Part shown: piece by piece, positions 25,688-35,078 of the stretch
Position numbering within the stretch: position 1 is the stretch's first letter
Layout: every line of letters begins with the position of its first letter
Source of the DNA: CAZOWM01 sp964583615
GTDB lineage: Bacteria > Spirochaetota > B62-G9 > DRHN01
DNA: 64,000 nucleotides
Direction: 5' to 3'
NCBI GenBank assembly: GCA_964583615.1
Contig: CAZOWM010000002.1
Coordinates: 1 to 64,000 of the forward strand
Translations under genes and position numbers: made by a program
The notes under the pieces: model-generated
The model's input: only the letters and a program-made list of their open reading frames with translations
Databases searched by the model: none
Told to the model about the DNA's origin: nothing

Positions 25688-26641
25688 CTAAAACATCAGA
25701 GGAAGACCCAGGAAATATGCCGCTGTGAGAAACCCGATGAGGGTTGTGAAAACAACCCTCCAGTAGAAAAAAAGCGCCTTCAGTATGAGCGCTGGTGCCT
25801 CACGCATGTTTTCCTCGAGCCTGTCAATTCCGATCCGCGGTTTTTTCTTCAGCACGCCCCCGTAAGTGGAGGGCCCGCCCAGTGCGATCCCGAGCATACC
25901 AGAAAACCCCGCCTCTGCAAGCCCGCTGTTCGGACTCGGGTTTTTTTGCCCGTCCTTCCGCATGCATCGGAACACCTCCTTCCTGAACCCAGACGCGCAG
26001 TACAGAAAGACCGCGTTGATCCGCGCAGGAACGAAGTTGAGGATGTCGTCGAGCCGCGCGCCTGCCTTGCCGAATTTTTCGTACCGTTCGTTTCTGTACC
26101 CGAAACGAGAGTCGATCGTGTTGAGCGTTTTGTAGGCGTATGCCGCGGGCAATCCTCCGAGCATGAAATAGAAGAGGGGCGCGGTAAACCCGTCAACCAC
26201 GTTCTCCGCCACACTCTCGACAGTCGCCCTGATCACGCCCCCGGTGTCCAGTGCCGCGGTGTCTCGCCCGACGATTCTCGACACCGCCTCCCGCGCGCCC
26301 TCAAGGTCTCCCGCGCTGAGACGCTCGTACACCGATTTCGCTTCCTTTGCCATGTCCCTGTTGCAGAAAAGAAAAAAGAGGAGCAAAACAGAGACGATGT
26401 TTATGGAAAATGGCAAATAAGCCCATTTCTTTGCGTAGTTCAGCCCAAGCATGACGGAAAATACCGCGGCGAGCGCGAATGCCACAAGAAGCGCTCCGCC
26501 GAGGACCTTGTGTTTCATCCTGTAGAACAGCTTCTCGTACTCCGTAAGCATTGAGCCGATGAGCCTGACGGGATGCAGGGAAAAGACCGGATCCCCGATC
26601 AGCATATCCAGAAAAAATGCAATGAGAACGTTGATCACCAT
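25688..26641 (-). CDS. cobD: Adenosylcobinamide-phosphate synthase
   Basis: The CbiB/CobD membrane enzyme joins the aminopropanol arm to adenosylcobyric acid. The 317-residue protein has the family start IAFFLDMLIGDP followed by HPVRLIG, several membrane helices, and the ARLDDILNFVPARI and NPSPNSGL-type segments. ATG 26641 follows AAGG and gives the usual length; an ATG at 26713 would overlap cobS and add a charged leader. Upstream neighbours cobS and cobT complete the nucleotide-loop assembly set, but genes for the corrin ring are absent here. Confidence 0.94.
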   Translation of the reverse strand: MVINVLIAFFLDMLIGDPVFSLHPVRLIGSMLTEYEKLFYRMKHKVLGGALLVAFALAAVFSVMLGLNYAKKWAYLPFSINIVSVLLLFFLFCNRDMAKEAKSVYERLSAGDLEGAREAVSRIVGRDTAALDTGGVIRATVESVAENVVDGFTAPLFYFMLGGLPAAYAYKTLNTIDSRFGYRNERYEKFGKAGARLDDILNFVPARINAVFLYCASGFRKEVFRCMRKDGQKNPSPNSGLAEAGFSGMLGIALGGPSTYGGVLKKKPRIGIDRLEENMREAPALILKALFFYWRVVFTTLIGFLTAAYFLGLPLMF

Positions 26642-26696
26642 CCGTGCCTTCTTTCTCTCCGGCGGCCTGGGTACTTTTTCCGCTGCGCGTTTTCGT

Positions 26697-27470
26697 TCAT
26701 TGAAACAGGGCACGCATCAGGATCATGCAGCACACCTCTGTGAGCTCGATTCCCGCGCCGATCGTGTCACCGCTCATTCCGCCGATCTTTTTTTTGGAAA
26801 CGAGCCCCCATGCAGCCCAAAGCCCCGCGCTGCAGACCGAAAGTAGCGCACCGTAGAGCGGCGGACGGGTGAGCGCGCAGGCAATGGCTGTCATAAGCGC
26901 AAACGACCCGGCCGCGTGACCGGGACCGATCGACTTCACAAACGCCTGCCCAAGCCCCTCTTTTGTCCCTGCTGGAGGAAATAAGGCCCCCGCAACCGCT
27001 ACGCCTCCCCTGCTCAGCGCAGGGGCTGCTACGAGGAAGCAGGGAAACGATCCTGCGGCGTTTCGCAGGATTTCATAAAAAAACGCGATCTTCACCAGAT
27101 AGAGGCAGAGAGAGAAAACATATCCCATGGCGCCGAGCCGTGAGTCCTTCATCACCTCCAGTACCTGATCCGGCCTGTTTGCCCTGGAGAAAAACCCGTC
27201 GAATGTATCTACGAGACCGTCCGCGTGGAGCGCGCGCGTGAATATCAGCACGAACACGCACATCAGCACCGAAATTGCGAACGGCGAAAGCGCGCGAAGC
27301 TGTGCGAGTGGGTAGAAAAATGCACCGATTGTCACTCCGACGAGCGGATAGAAAAGCGTGGACCCTCCTGTCTCTTCAGGAAGAATGCGCACCCTTCCCA
27401 AACCCGGTAAGGCGGTTAAAAAGCCGTAGGCAAAAATAAGCTGGCGCACTCGTTTTTTCATTGTGTTCAT
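26697..27470 (-). CDS. cobS: Adenosylcobinamide-GDP ribazoletransferase
   Basis: Cobalamin 5'-phosphate synthase, an integral membrane enzyme joining the activated corrinoid to the lower ligand nucleotide. The 257-residue protein has the Mg-binding motif RALHADGLVDTFDGFF, followed by KDSRLGAMG, and about six membrane helices. It starts 15 bases after cobT ends, so the two are co-transcribed. The activating enzyme CobU/CobP is not in the window. Confidence 0.94.
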   Translation of the reverse strand: MNTMKKRVRQLIFAYGFLTALPGLGRVRILPEETGGSTLFYPLVGVTIGAFFYPLAQLRALSPFAISVLMCVFVLIFTRALHADGLVDTFDGFFSRANRPDQVLEVMKDSRLGAMGYVFSLCLYLVKIAFFYEILRNAAGSFPCFLVAAPALSRGGVAVAGALFPPAGTKEGLGQAFVKSIGPGHAAGSFALMTAIACALTRPPLYGALLSVCSAGLWAAWGLVSKKKIGGMSGDTIGAGIELTEVCCMILMRALFQ

Positions 27471-27485
27471 GGCGCAAAACCTTTT

Positions 27486-28541
27486 CTATGCATCGGGGGC
27501 TTTCTTGCCCTCCACTCCTGCCTGTTCGAACGTGGCCATCTCGTAGTAGAGGCGCACTGCCGCTTCTATCAAGCTGATGGCGAGCGCTGCGCCCGTGCCC
27601 TCGCCGAGCCGCATGCCGAGATCGAGAATCGGTTTTTTCCCCATGTATTCGGTGAATATGCCGTGTCCTTTTTCAGCGGAAAGGTGGGAAATGACGAAGT
27701 AGTCAGCGAGCCCGGGGTGTAGTTTCTGCGCGATAAGCGCCCCTGCAGTGGATATGAACCCGTCGACCACTGCAAGGCGCCTTTTCAGGGCAGCGCCGAT
27801 GATGAGCCCTGCGATTCCTCCGATCTCGAATCCACCGACCTTTGCGAGCACGTCGATCGGGTCGTCGGGATCGGGCCTGTTCAACTCTATTCCCGTGCGA
27901 ATCGCGTCCATCTTTACGCTCAGCCCGTGATCGTCGATTCCGGTTCCCCTCCCGGTCAGTTCGTACACCTCCCGTCCGGTGATCACGCACGCAATCGCCG
28001 ATGAGGGCGTGGTGTTTCCGATCCCCATCTCACCGGTACCGAGAATGTCGAAATCGGTTTCGAGCGCGAGCTCGATCCCGGTGACGATCGAGCGCACTGC
28101 CTGCTCCCTCGTCATTGCCGGTCCTTTTGTAAAGTTTTGCGTCCCGTACCCGATCTTGCGGCTCACGCAGCCCTCAAGGCCGATCTCCCCCGCGACCCCC
28201 ATGTCGACCACGATCACGTCGCATCCGGTGTGCCGCGCAAGAACATTGACGCCCGCTCCGCCGCCGAGGAAATTCGCTACCATCTGCGCGGTTACGCTCT
28301 GCGGGTACGCGGAGACGCCCTCGTTCACCACGCCGTGGTCCGCGGCGAGCGTGAATATGACCTTTTTCCTGCAGGAAGGATCTTCAGTTCCCTGAACCGC
28401 GGCGCACTGCAGAATCAAAGACTCGAGCCTCCCGAGGCTTCCCACAGGCTTTGTCTGGGAGTCGAGCCGTTTCTGCACCTTTTCTGTGATCCCCTGGTCA
28501 GCGGGTTTTATCATTTTCAAGTACTGTTCGAGGTCTTTCAC
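27486..28541 (-). CDS. cobT: Nicotinate-nucleotide:dimethylbenzimidazole phosphoribosyltransferase
   Basis: Makes alpha-ribazole phosphate, the lower-ligand nucleotide of cobamides, 351 residues. Motifs seen are KPVGSLGRLE, FTLAADHGVVNEGVSAYP, GGGAGVNVLA, the GEMGIGNTTPSSA loop and GGFEIGGIAG. The start is GTG 28541 with GGAGG seven bases upstream. The gene begins 46 bases after ddl, in the same leftward run as lysA and ddl; the gap holds no riboswitch. Confidence 0.96.
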   Translation of the reverse strand: MKDLEQYLKMIKPADQGITEKVQKRLDSQTKPVGSLGRLESLILQCAAVQGTEDPSCRKKVIFTLAADHGVVNEGVSAYPQSVTAQMVANFLGGGAGVNVLARHTGCDVIVVDMGVAGEIGLEGCVSRKIGYGTQNFTKGPAMTREQAVRSIVTGIELALETDFDILGTGEMGIGNTTPSSAIACVITGREVYELTGRGTGIDDHGLSVKMDAIRTGIELNRPDPDDPIDVLAKVGGFEIGGIAGLIIGAALKRRLAVVDGFISTAGALIAQKLHPGLADYFVISHLSAEKGHGIFTEYMGKKPILDLGMRLGEGTGAALAISLIEAAVRLYYEMATFEQAGVEGKKAPDA

Positions 28542-28587
28542 GCGCGAAACCTCCAGACTTTTTGGGTGACAATGCGGGTGCGGTGCT

Positions 28588-29688
28588 TCATGAATACGAT
28601 CTGTTCAGCCTCTTTTCCCGCTCCGCACGCTGCAGGGCGAGAGTGATGAGTCGGTCGATGAGCTCAGTCTGGGATACACCGCTTGCGGCCCAGAGTTTGG
28701 GGTACATGCTGATCGCGGTAAATCCGGGAAGGGTGTTGATTTCATTTACGAGAACCTCGCTCTCCCTTCGGATGAAAAAATCCACCCGCGCGAGCCCCTC
28801 GCAGCAGAGGGCCCTAAATGTTTGAACGGCAAGCTCCCTGACCCTCTCGATCACGTTGTGCGGCAAAGCTGCGGGGATTATGAGCTCTGCGCCCTCACTG
28901 TCGACATACTTCGCATCGTATGAGTAGAACTCGTGGCGCGGCTTCACTTCTCCTGGAAGAGACGCCTCCGGCAGTTCGTTCCCCAGCACAGAGCACTCGA
29001 TTTCCCTTCCCTCGATAGCCTCCTCGATGATGATCTTCGTGTCGTACGCGAAAGCCTGTGCACAGGCCTCCGCAAAGTCTTTCTGTTCCCCGACCTTGGT
29101 TATGCCCACGGACGAGCCCAGGTTGGCGGGTTTCACGAAAAGGGGAATACCCAAGGCGGTTCTCACCGTATCGAAATCGATCGAATCCTTCCTGTTCCAG
29201 GTGTAGACAAGGAACCCGGGGATGGGGATTCCCGCGTCTCTGAGCACGCGTTTCATGACATCCTTGTCCATGCCCACGGCTGTTCCGAGCACGTCCGCTC
29301 CCACAAACGGAATTCCGGAAAGTTTCAAAAGGCCCTGAATCGTTCCGTCCTCCCCGAACGTGCCATGAAGCACCGGAAACATCACGTCCACCGGTGCGAC
29401 GGGTTTTCCGCCGCTGGTGTACAAAAACTTGTCCTTTTGAGCGCAGGGGGACACGAGCAGGGAGTCTGAAAAATCCGGGAGAGAACCGGCCTCGTCGGTT
29501 ACAAAGGTCTGAAGGAAATTTTCGTCCCTTATGTGGTTCCAGCGGCCCGCCTTGTCGATCCCGATGAGCACGGGCTCGTATTTTTTTCTGTCGACCGCAG
29601 CCACGATATTTTTCGCGGACCGAAGCGAGACTTCATGCTCCGCTGAACGACCCCCAAAGAGGATTCCCACCCTCGTTTTTTTCCTCAT
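28588..29688 (-). CDS. ddl: D-alanine--D-alanine ligase
   Basis: Makes the D-Ala-D-Ala dipeptide of the peptidoglycan stem peptide. The 366-residue ATP-grasp protein starts with VGILFGGRSAEHEVSL, then has VLHGTFGEDGTIQGLL, FVKPANLGSSVGI, and the metal-binding NEINTLPGFT. Its ATG overlaps the lysA stop (ATGA), so translation is coupled to lysA, linking diaminopimelate/lysine metabolism to wall precursors. Confidence 0.97.
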   Translation of the reverse strand: MRKKTRVGILFGGRSAEHEVSLRSAKNIVAAVDRKKYEPVLIGIDKAGRWNHIRDENFLQTFVTDEAGSLPDFSDSLLVSPCAQKDKFLYTSGGKPVAPVDVMFPVLHGTFGEDGTIQGLLKLSGIPFVGADVLGTAVGMDKDVMKRVLRDAGIPIPGFLVYTWNRKDSIDFDTVRTALGIPLFVKPANLGSSVGITKVGEQKDFAEACAQAFAYDTKIIIEEAIEGREIECSVLGNELPEASLPGEVKPRHEFYSYDAKYVDSEGAELIIPAALPHNVIERVRELAVQTFRALCCEGLARVDFFIRRESEVLVNEINTLPGFTAISMYPKLWAASGVSQTELIDRLITLALQRAEREKRLNRSYS

Positions 29689-30935
29689 CGGCGCTCCGCC
29701 TCCGATGATTCGAAGATATCGTCAAGGGTCTCCCGCCGTCTGACGCAGCGCGCATTTCCATCCTTCACGATGACCTCTGCGGGCCTGGGGCGCGAGTTGT
29801 ACTGCGACGCCATCGAGTACCCGTATGCGCCGGCGTTGCAGATGCACACGATGTCTCCCTCTTCTAACACCGGGAGCTCTCTGTCCACGATCCCGTTTTC
29901 ATCCCTGGTAAAGGTATCACCGGATTCGCAGAGGTACCCCGCGATGACCTGGGGAACCTGCGCGCCGCTGTTTTTTCCGCCGTGAAGAATATGGTGATAG
30001 CTTCCGTACATCGCGGGCCTGAGGAGGTGGTTGAACCCCGTGTTCACACCGACGAATCTGTGTTTTTCACCGTCTTTCACTGCAGTGACGCTCGCGAGCA
30101 GGTATCCGCTTTCCGCAACGATGTACCGGCCGGGTTCGATAAGCAGCGTGAGTTTTTTCCCATAGGAATCACAGAATGCGGAAAACTCCTCTGCGATCAG
30201 CGTACCAAGCTTTACGATGTCGATCCGCTTTTCCTGTTCCCTGTAGGGAACACCGATTCCTCCGCCGAAATCAACGAATGAAAGGTCCTGAAACCCGGAT
30301 GCGATGTCCACCAGCACCTTCACAGCCTTTATAAACGTGTCGGCGGAGAGAATGCCCGACCCGATGTGCTGGTGGATTCCCCTGATTCTGAGCCCCCTCT
30401 CCCGGGCTGTGTCCATTATCTCGTCGACCCGAGAGTGGGGAATTCCGAACTTGCTCTCCGGCCCTCCCGTGATCACGTGGTTGTGGTGCCCAGCTCCGAC
30501 GCTGGGGTTTATCCGAACACACACCTCCCCCTTGGGGTGAGCATCGCTGAACCGTCTCAGATAGGAGAGGGAATCGATATTCACCATTACCCCCCGTTCC
30601 ACCGCATACTCGATCTCTTCCCACGGGACGTTGTTTGCGGTGAAGAGGATGCGCGAAGGGTCGAATCCCGCATTGAGCGCGGCCCGTATTTCTCCCGGTG
30701 AAACCGCGTCGATACCCGCACCCTCTTTGCACAGAATACGCATGATCTCTACGTTGGTATTTGCCTTGCAGGCGTATTTTATCTCTTTTGGGCGGTAGGT
30801 GATTGCCCGCTCCAGCTCGCGCACCCGCTCCCTGATGGTGTCCTCTTCATATACATACAGAGGGCTTCCGAACTCCTCAACGAGCGCGTGAACCCCAACC
30901 CCGCCGATGAACAGCCTTTCATCCTGATAATTCAT
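29685..30935 (-). CDS. lysA: Diaminopimelate decarboxylase
   Basis: PLP-dependent conversion of meso-diaminopimelate to lysine. The 416-residue fold-type III enzyme has YACKAN (PLP lysine), the HQHIGSG histidine segment, FGGGIG, EPGRYIV and a C-terminal CNAGAYGYSM. ATG 30935 is preferred because GGAG precedes it; in-frame ATGs up to 31007 lie in the AT-rich promoter region. A TGTATGAT element around 30977-30984 (minus strand) may be an extended -10. It is first gene of the leftward lysA-ddl-cob run. Confidence 0.96.
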   Translation of the reverse strand: MNYQDERLFIGGVGVHALVEEFGSPLYVYEEDTIRERVRELERAITYRPKEIKYACKANTNVEIMRILCKEGAGIDAVSPGEIRAALNAGFDPSRILFTANNVPWEEIEYAVERGVMVNIDSLSYLRRFSDAHPKGEVCVRINPSVGAGHHNHVITGGPESKFGIPHSRVDEIMDTARERGLRIRGIHQHIGSGILSADTFIKAVKVLVDIASGFQDLSFVDFGGGIGVPYREQEKRIDIVKLGTLIAEEFSAFCDSYGKKLTLLIEPGRYIVAESGYLLASVTAVKDGEKHRFVGVNTGFNHLLRPAMYGSYHHILHGGKNSGAQVPQVIAGYLCESGDTFTRDENGIVDRELPVLEEGDIVCICNAGAYGYSMASQYNSRPRPAEVIVKDGNARCVRRRETLDDIFESSEAERR

Positions 30936-31097
30936 CACTCCGTCCCGTTTTTCGTGATAGACCATAATGTAAAAAATAATCATACATCGGTCCATTAAAA
31001 ACAGCATCCGTTTTCTCTTGCTTTCACGGAGTCATGGGGGTAAGCTTGAAATCTGTGCGTTTTTTCTGTGCCCGGCCATAGATAAGGGGACGGTTCA

Positions 31098-31526
31098 GTG
31101 GGTAAAAGACGATTTCCGAAACAGCCTGTTCTCGGTGTGGGGGCAGTGGTGTTCAAAGACGACTCCGTGCTCCTTGTAAAGCGGGGAAACCAGCCTCTTG
31201 CAGGCACCTGGTCACTTCCGGGAGGGGCCGTGCATCGGTCCGAAACGCTTGTGGATGCCGTTGTGCGTGAGGTGAAGGAGGAGTGCGGGATTGATATCGA
31301 TGTCATCGATCTCATCAGGGAGTTCGAGTACATCGAACCAGCGATAAACGGAAAAGTGAAGTATCACTACCTCGTTTTCGACTTCAAGGCGGTGTACAGG
31401 AGCGGCGAGCTTTGCTCATCCTCGGATGCAATAGACGCCCGGTGGATCCGTATCGGAGAGCTTTCTCTTTACGAGCTCACAGACTCGGTAACCGCAATAA
31501 TCGGAGAGGCGGCAAAAAAAAGCTAG
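31098..31526 (+). CDS. Nudix hydrolase
   Basis: A 142-residue protein with the Nudix box running from GAVHRSE to REVKEECGI (pattern GX5EX7REVXEECGI) preceded by GTWSLPGG. It resembles the ADP-ribose/NUDT-type subgroup. The start is GTG 31098 with AGGGGA upstream. The exact nucleotide substrate cannot be deduced. It is divergent from lysA and followed after 82 bases by hutI. Confidence 0.93.
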   Translation: MGKRRFPKQPVLGVGAVVFKDDSVLLVKRGNQPLAGTWSLPGGAVHRSETLVDAVVREVKEECGIDIDVIDLIREFEYIEPAINGKVKYHYLVFDFKAVYRSGELCSSSDAIDARWIRIGELSLYELTDSVTAIIGEAAKKS

Positions 31527-31608
31527 ACTCAATATTTTTCGTGATGCTCCTAAGAAGGAGCCTTTCGTGCGGGCCGGGTGATAAACCAATCAATAAGAGG
31601 GAAGCAAG

Positions 31609-32871
31609 ATGAACAAAAACCTCGTCATCAGGCACGCAGCGCAGGTGGTGACCTGCAGCGGCACACAGGCGAAGCGCGGAAAAGAGATGGCCATGCTCTC
31701 CCCCATTGAAGACGGGTGCGTGGTCATTGAGGGGGGGGGAATTACCGCAGTGGGCCGCACCGGAGAAATCGAAAAACAGCTGTGCGGGTTTACTGGAGAG
31801 GTTATCGACGCTGATGGAAAAGCGGTTTTGCCCGGATTCGTCGACTCCCACACGCACACGATCTTCAGCGGTGACAGGGTGGAGGAATTTTCCTGGAGGC
31901 TTGTGGGAAAGAGTTTTTTGGAAATCCTCGAGCGCGGCGGGGGAATCATCAGCACGGTCCGCGCCACTCGTGCAGCGCCCGCGGAAGCCCTCTATGAGGA
32001 GGCGTTTCTGCGGCTCGATTCAATGCTCGCGCATGGGGTCACAACAGTTGAGATAAAGAGCGGGTACGGGCTCGATTTGGACACCGAAATAAAACAGCTC
32101 GAGGTTGCGCGAAGACTTGACGCGACACATCCGGTTGACGTGGTTCCCACCTTTCTCGGCGCCCACGCAACCCCGCCTGAGTATGCGGGAAACCAGGATG
32201 GATATGTCGATTTCATCGAGGACATTGTACTCCCCGCTGTGTGTGAAAAGGAGCTTGCCGAGTTCTGCGACGTGTTCTGCGATACCGGAGTGTTTTCTGT
32301 GGAGCAGGCGAGAAAACTCCTCCAGAGGGCAAAAGAGCTCGGCCTGAAGCTGAAGCTCCACGCCGATGAGATTGCCTGCCTCGGCGGAGCTGAGCTTTCC
32401 GCAGAGCTCGGCGCTGTGTCGGCTGACCATCTCCTGCACGCCTCGGACAGGGGGATCAACGCCATGGCTGAGGCGGGAGTGATTGCGGGGCTTTTACCGG
32501 GGACTGCGTTCTGCCTCGGAGAGCGGTTTGCGCGTGCACGGCACATGATCGAATCGGGGCTTGCGGTGGCTCTCGCCACTGACCTCAACCCCGGCACCTT
32601 TTACAGCGAGTCGATCCCGTTCGTGTTCGCGCTCGCGGTGTTCGGCATGCACATGAGCGTTGAGGAAACCGTCACCGCTCTCACGATCAACGCCGCTGCA
32701 GCCCTCGGTCGCGCCGACAGAATCGGAAGCATCGATCCGGGGAAAAAGGCCGACCTCATCATCCTCACCCTTCCCTCCTATGTGCACATCCCCTACCGCA
32801 CAGGAGTGAACATCGTGGACACGGTGGTGAAAAACGGCTCCGTGGTGTGGGACCGGAGCCGTGAGCGCTGA
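31609..32871 (+). CDS. hutI: Imidazolonepropionase
   Basis: Amidohydrolase-fold enzyme of histidine degradation hydrolysing imidazolone propionate to formimino-glutamate. The 420-residue protein has the metal site DSHTHTIFSG, the substrate segments EIKSGYGLD and FLGAHATPPEY, the metal histidine in KLHADE, the SADHLLHAS segment and ATDLNPGT. GAGGGAAG lies upstream of ATG 31609. The other hut genes are not in the window, so the pathway must be scattered or incomplete. Confidence 0.96.
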   Translation: MNKNLVIRHAAQVVTCSGTQAKRGKEMAMLSPIEDGCVVIEGGGITAVGRTGEIEKQLCGFTGEVIDADGKAVLPGFVDSHTHTIFSGDRVEEFSWRLVGKSFLEILERGGGIISTVRATRAAPAEALYEEAFLRLDSMLAHGVTTVEIKSGYGLDLDTEIKQLEVARRLDATHPVDVVPTFLGAHATPPEYAGNQDGYVDFIEDIVLPAVCEKELAEFCDVFCDTGVFSVEQARKLLQRAKELGLKLKLHADEIACLGGAELSAELGAVSADHLLHASDRGINAMAEAGVIAGLLPGTAFCLGERFARARHMIESGLAVALATDLNPGTFYSESIPFVFALAVFGMHMSVEETVTALTINAAAALGRADRIGSIDPGKKADLIILTLPSYVHIPYRTGVNIVDTVVKNGSVVWDRSRER

Positions 32872-32909
32872 AGGCGAACGTCTGCTCAGTGAAGGCCCGC
32901 ACCTGTCCT

Positions 32910-33563
32910 CTACCTGCTCCGAAACACGCCGACGCGGTCACAGTACGGAAACAGCCTGCACCGGGAGCAGAACGGAGAAACCGGAACGCAGAGGTTCTGC
33001 CCGTAGGTAACGAGCAGGTCGTTGTACTCGATCCAGTACTGCACCGGGAGTTTTTTTCGCAGCGCACACTCCGTCTCATCCGGATTTTTTGTGCTTACGT
33101 ACCCGAGCCTGTTGGAAATTCTGTGCACATGTGTGTCCACACAGATGCCGGGCTTGCCGTATCCGAGAGTTACCACGAGGTTTGCGGTCTTCCTTCCCAC
33201 GCCGGGGAATGCGAGAAGCTCATCGATCTCATCGGGGACCCTTCCTCCGTGCCTGGAGAGAATGATCGAGCATGTGTCGAGTATGTTTTTCGCCTTTGTG
33301 CGGTAGAACCCGGCCGGATAAATTGCTTCTTCGATTTCAGACCTGCTCAGCATGATCATCTCCTCAGGTGTGCCGGCCCGATCGAACAGTCGCCCTGCGG
33401 CCCTGCGTGTGACGTCGTCTTTTGTGCGGAGAGAGATCATCGTTCCCACGAGGACACGGAATGGATCATGTGTTCTGGAAACCTCCGTGACGATGGGTAC
33501 CTGCCACCTGTCACACTCCTCCCTGAGGATACGAATGACGTCGTGGATATCGCGTGTATTCAT
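32910..33563 (-). CDS. nth: Endonuclease III
   Basis: Base-excision repair glycosylase/AP lyase removing oxidised pyrimidines. The 217-residue protein has the helix-hairpin-helix LLAFPGVGRKTANLV with the catalytic lysine, the catalytic aspartate in CVDTHVHRISNRLG, and the C-terminal 4Fe-4S signature C-x6-C-x2-C-x5-C. It is convergent with hutI and divergent from mgtE. GAGGGTG lies before ATG 33563. Confidence 0.97.
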   Translation of the reverse strand: MNTRDIHDVIRILREECDRWQVPIVTEVSRTHDPFRVLVGTMISLRTKDDVTRRAAGRLFDRAGTPEEMIMLSRSEIEEAIYPAGFYRTKAKNILDTCSIILSRHGGRVPDEIDELLAFPGVGRKTANLVVTLGYGKPGICVDTHVHRISNRLGYVSTKNPDETECALRKKLPVQYWIEYNDLLVTYGQNLCVPVSPFCSRCRLFPYCDRVGVFRSR

Positions 33564-33576
33564 TCAGAGCACCCTC

Positions 33577-33605
33577 ACAATATTCTCTTTGAAAAAACAA
33601 TCCAA
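33577..33605 (-). promoter_or_regulatory. Promoter of nth
   Basis: Minus strand TTGGAT (33600-33605), 17-base spacer, TATTGT (33577-33582). It interleaves with the mgtE promoter on the other strand. Confidence 0.5.
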
Positions 33606-33617
33606 TTATAGTACTAT
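33589..33617 (+). promoter_or_regulatory. Promoter of mgtE, with palindromic -10 region
   Basis: TTGAAA (33589-33594), 17-base spacer, TACTAT (33612-33617). The -10 lies inside the perfect 12-base palindrome TATAGTACTATA (33607-33618). Confidence 0.65.
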
Positions 33618-33662
33618 AGGAGAGCAGCCCGATTTCTGCAACCTCACAATCGAAAAAAGACG

Positions 33663-35006
33663 ATGCCGGACACAGAAGTAATCAAAGAGCTCATCAATCA
33701 AAAGAAGTTCTATGATCTCAAGGTCATGTTCTCGGCGTTTCTTGCCCAGGACATCCCGGACATTATCGAACATCTCGAAATCGATGAAAAGATCATCGTG
33801 TTCAGGCTCCTGAAAAAGGAGACTGCCGCGGATGTGTTCTCCTATCTCGAGTACGAGGACCAGGAAGAGCTGCTCTCTCACTTCGGAATGGACAAGATCA
33901 AGGAAATCGTCGAGGAAATGGATCCGGACGACAGGGCGGAGCTTTTCGAGGAGCTGCCGGAAAAGATGGTGAAGCGGCTCACGCAGCTGCTTTCGCCTTC
34001 CGAGAGGGGAGCCGTCAACAGGCTTCTCGGGTATCCTGAGGATTCCGCAGGCAGGCTCATGACACCTGAGTTCATCCAGCTGGAAAAAAACAGCAGTGCC
34101 GACGATGCGATTCAAAAGATCCGGAAGATCGGCCTCAACAAGGAAACGGTCTACTATTCATATGTGATCGACGAAAACGGATTTCTCATCGGAATTGTAA
34201 GCCTGAAAGACCTCTTGCTCGCAGAACCGGAAACGAAGATCCCTGAGATCATGACAACCAACATCGTGTACGTCAACACAACAGACGATCAGGAAGAAGT
34301 TGCAAAGGTGCTCTCACATTACGACCTCTCCGCGCTCCCTGTGGTCGACAATGACAAAAAACTCGTGGGAATCGTGACCGTTGACGACGTCATGGACGTC
34401 ATCCGGGAAGAGGCGGAAGAGGATTTCCACAAGATGGTGGGAATCGAAGCCCCTGAATACCCCTACTTCAACACGAAGTTCTTCGTGCTGGGAAGAAAAC
34501 GCGCTCTCTGGCTGGTCGTGCTTTTAGTGATGTCCTATCTCTCATCGGTCGTGCTCAAGCACTACTCAGGTGTTCTGGAAATCCTCATTTCCCTCGCCTT
34601 CTTTATTCCCATGCTCACTGGCACATGTGGAAACACAGGTATGCAGTCCGCAACCCTCATCATCCGCGGCCTTGCCACAGGAGAGATCGAGCTCAATGAC
34701 TTTTTCCGCGTGTTCTTCAGGGAAATCTTCATGGGTGCGTTTCTCGGGATCATCCTGGGGTTGTTTTCGTTTGTCAGAGCCCGGTTCGTTGACGTCAACC
34801 CCTTTATCGGATTAGCAGTCGGGATCGCTGTGTTCATAAGCGTGATCGCCGCAAACATTATCGGAAGCGTTCTTCCTCTCTTCCTCAAAAAGCTCAAAAT
34901 CGATCCTGCCATATCCGCAGGTCCTTTTATCACAACGATCATTGACGTCACCTCGCTCATTCTCTATTTTGAGATCGCGCAGACCATCTTTGACCTCCGT
35001 TTCTGA
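33663..35006 (+). CDS. mgtE: Magnesium transporter MgtE
   Basis: A Mg2+ channel/transporter of the inner membrane, 447 residues. The N-terminal acidic superhelical domain (residues about 1-130) contains the DDRAELFEELP segment and is followed by two CBS domains (about 140-260, AGRLMTPEFI start). A plug helix and five membrane segments follow, with the pore-lining GTCGNTGMQSATLIIRGLATGE. In characterised MgtE the cytosolic domains close the pore at high Mg2+. The Shine-Dalgarno is weak. It has its own promoter overlapping that of nth. Confidence 0.96.
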   Translation: MPDTEVIKELINQKKFYDLKVMFSAFLAQDIPDIIEHLEIDEKIIVFRLLKKETAADVFSYLEYEDQEELLSHFGMDKIKEIVEEMDPDDRAELFEELPEKMVKRLTQLLSPSERGAVNRLLGYPEDSAGRLMTPEFIQLEKNSSADDAIQKIRKIGLNKETVYYSYVIDENGFLIGIVSLKDLLLAEPETKIPEIMTTNIVYVNTTDDQEEVAKVLSHYDLSALPVVDNDKKLVGIVTVDDVMDVIREEAEEDFHKMVGIEAPEYPYFNTKFFVLGRKRALWLVVLLVMSYLSSVVLKHYSGVLEILISLAFFIPMLTGTCGNTGMQSATLIIRGLATGEIELNDFFRVFFREIFMGAFLGIILGLFSFVRARFVDVNPFIGLAVGIAVFISVIAANIIGSVLPLFLKKLKIDPAISAGPFITTIIDVTSLILYFEIAQTIFDLRF

Positions 35007-35078
35007 ACTCAGCTGTAACGGTTTTTTTTTATTGAGACGAAAATAATACTAGTGAGGTACACGCGGGGAAGGGGCGGA

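Noticed and set aside
28542..28587. Cobalamin riboswitch before cobT
   Set aside because: The gap is only 46 bases, far too short, and no B12-box-like sequence is seen.
31546..31561. GCTCCT/AGGAGC hairpin after the Nudix gene
   Set aside because: Only 6 bp and followed by CTTTCG rather than a T run, so it is not a convincing terminator.
32889..33611. 240-codon plus-strand frame opposite nth
   Set aside because: Antisense shadow; nth has complete catalytic and Fe-S motifs.
35007..35040. T run after mgtE as terminator
   Set aside because: No stable stem precedes the T tract.
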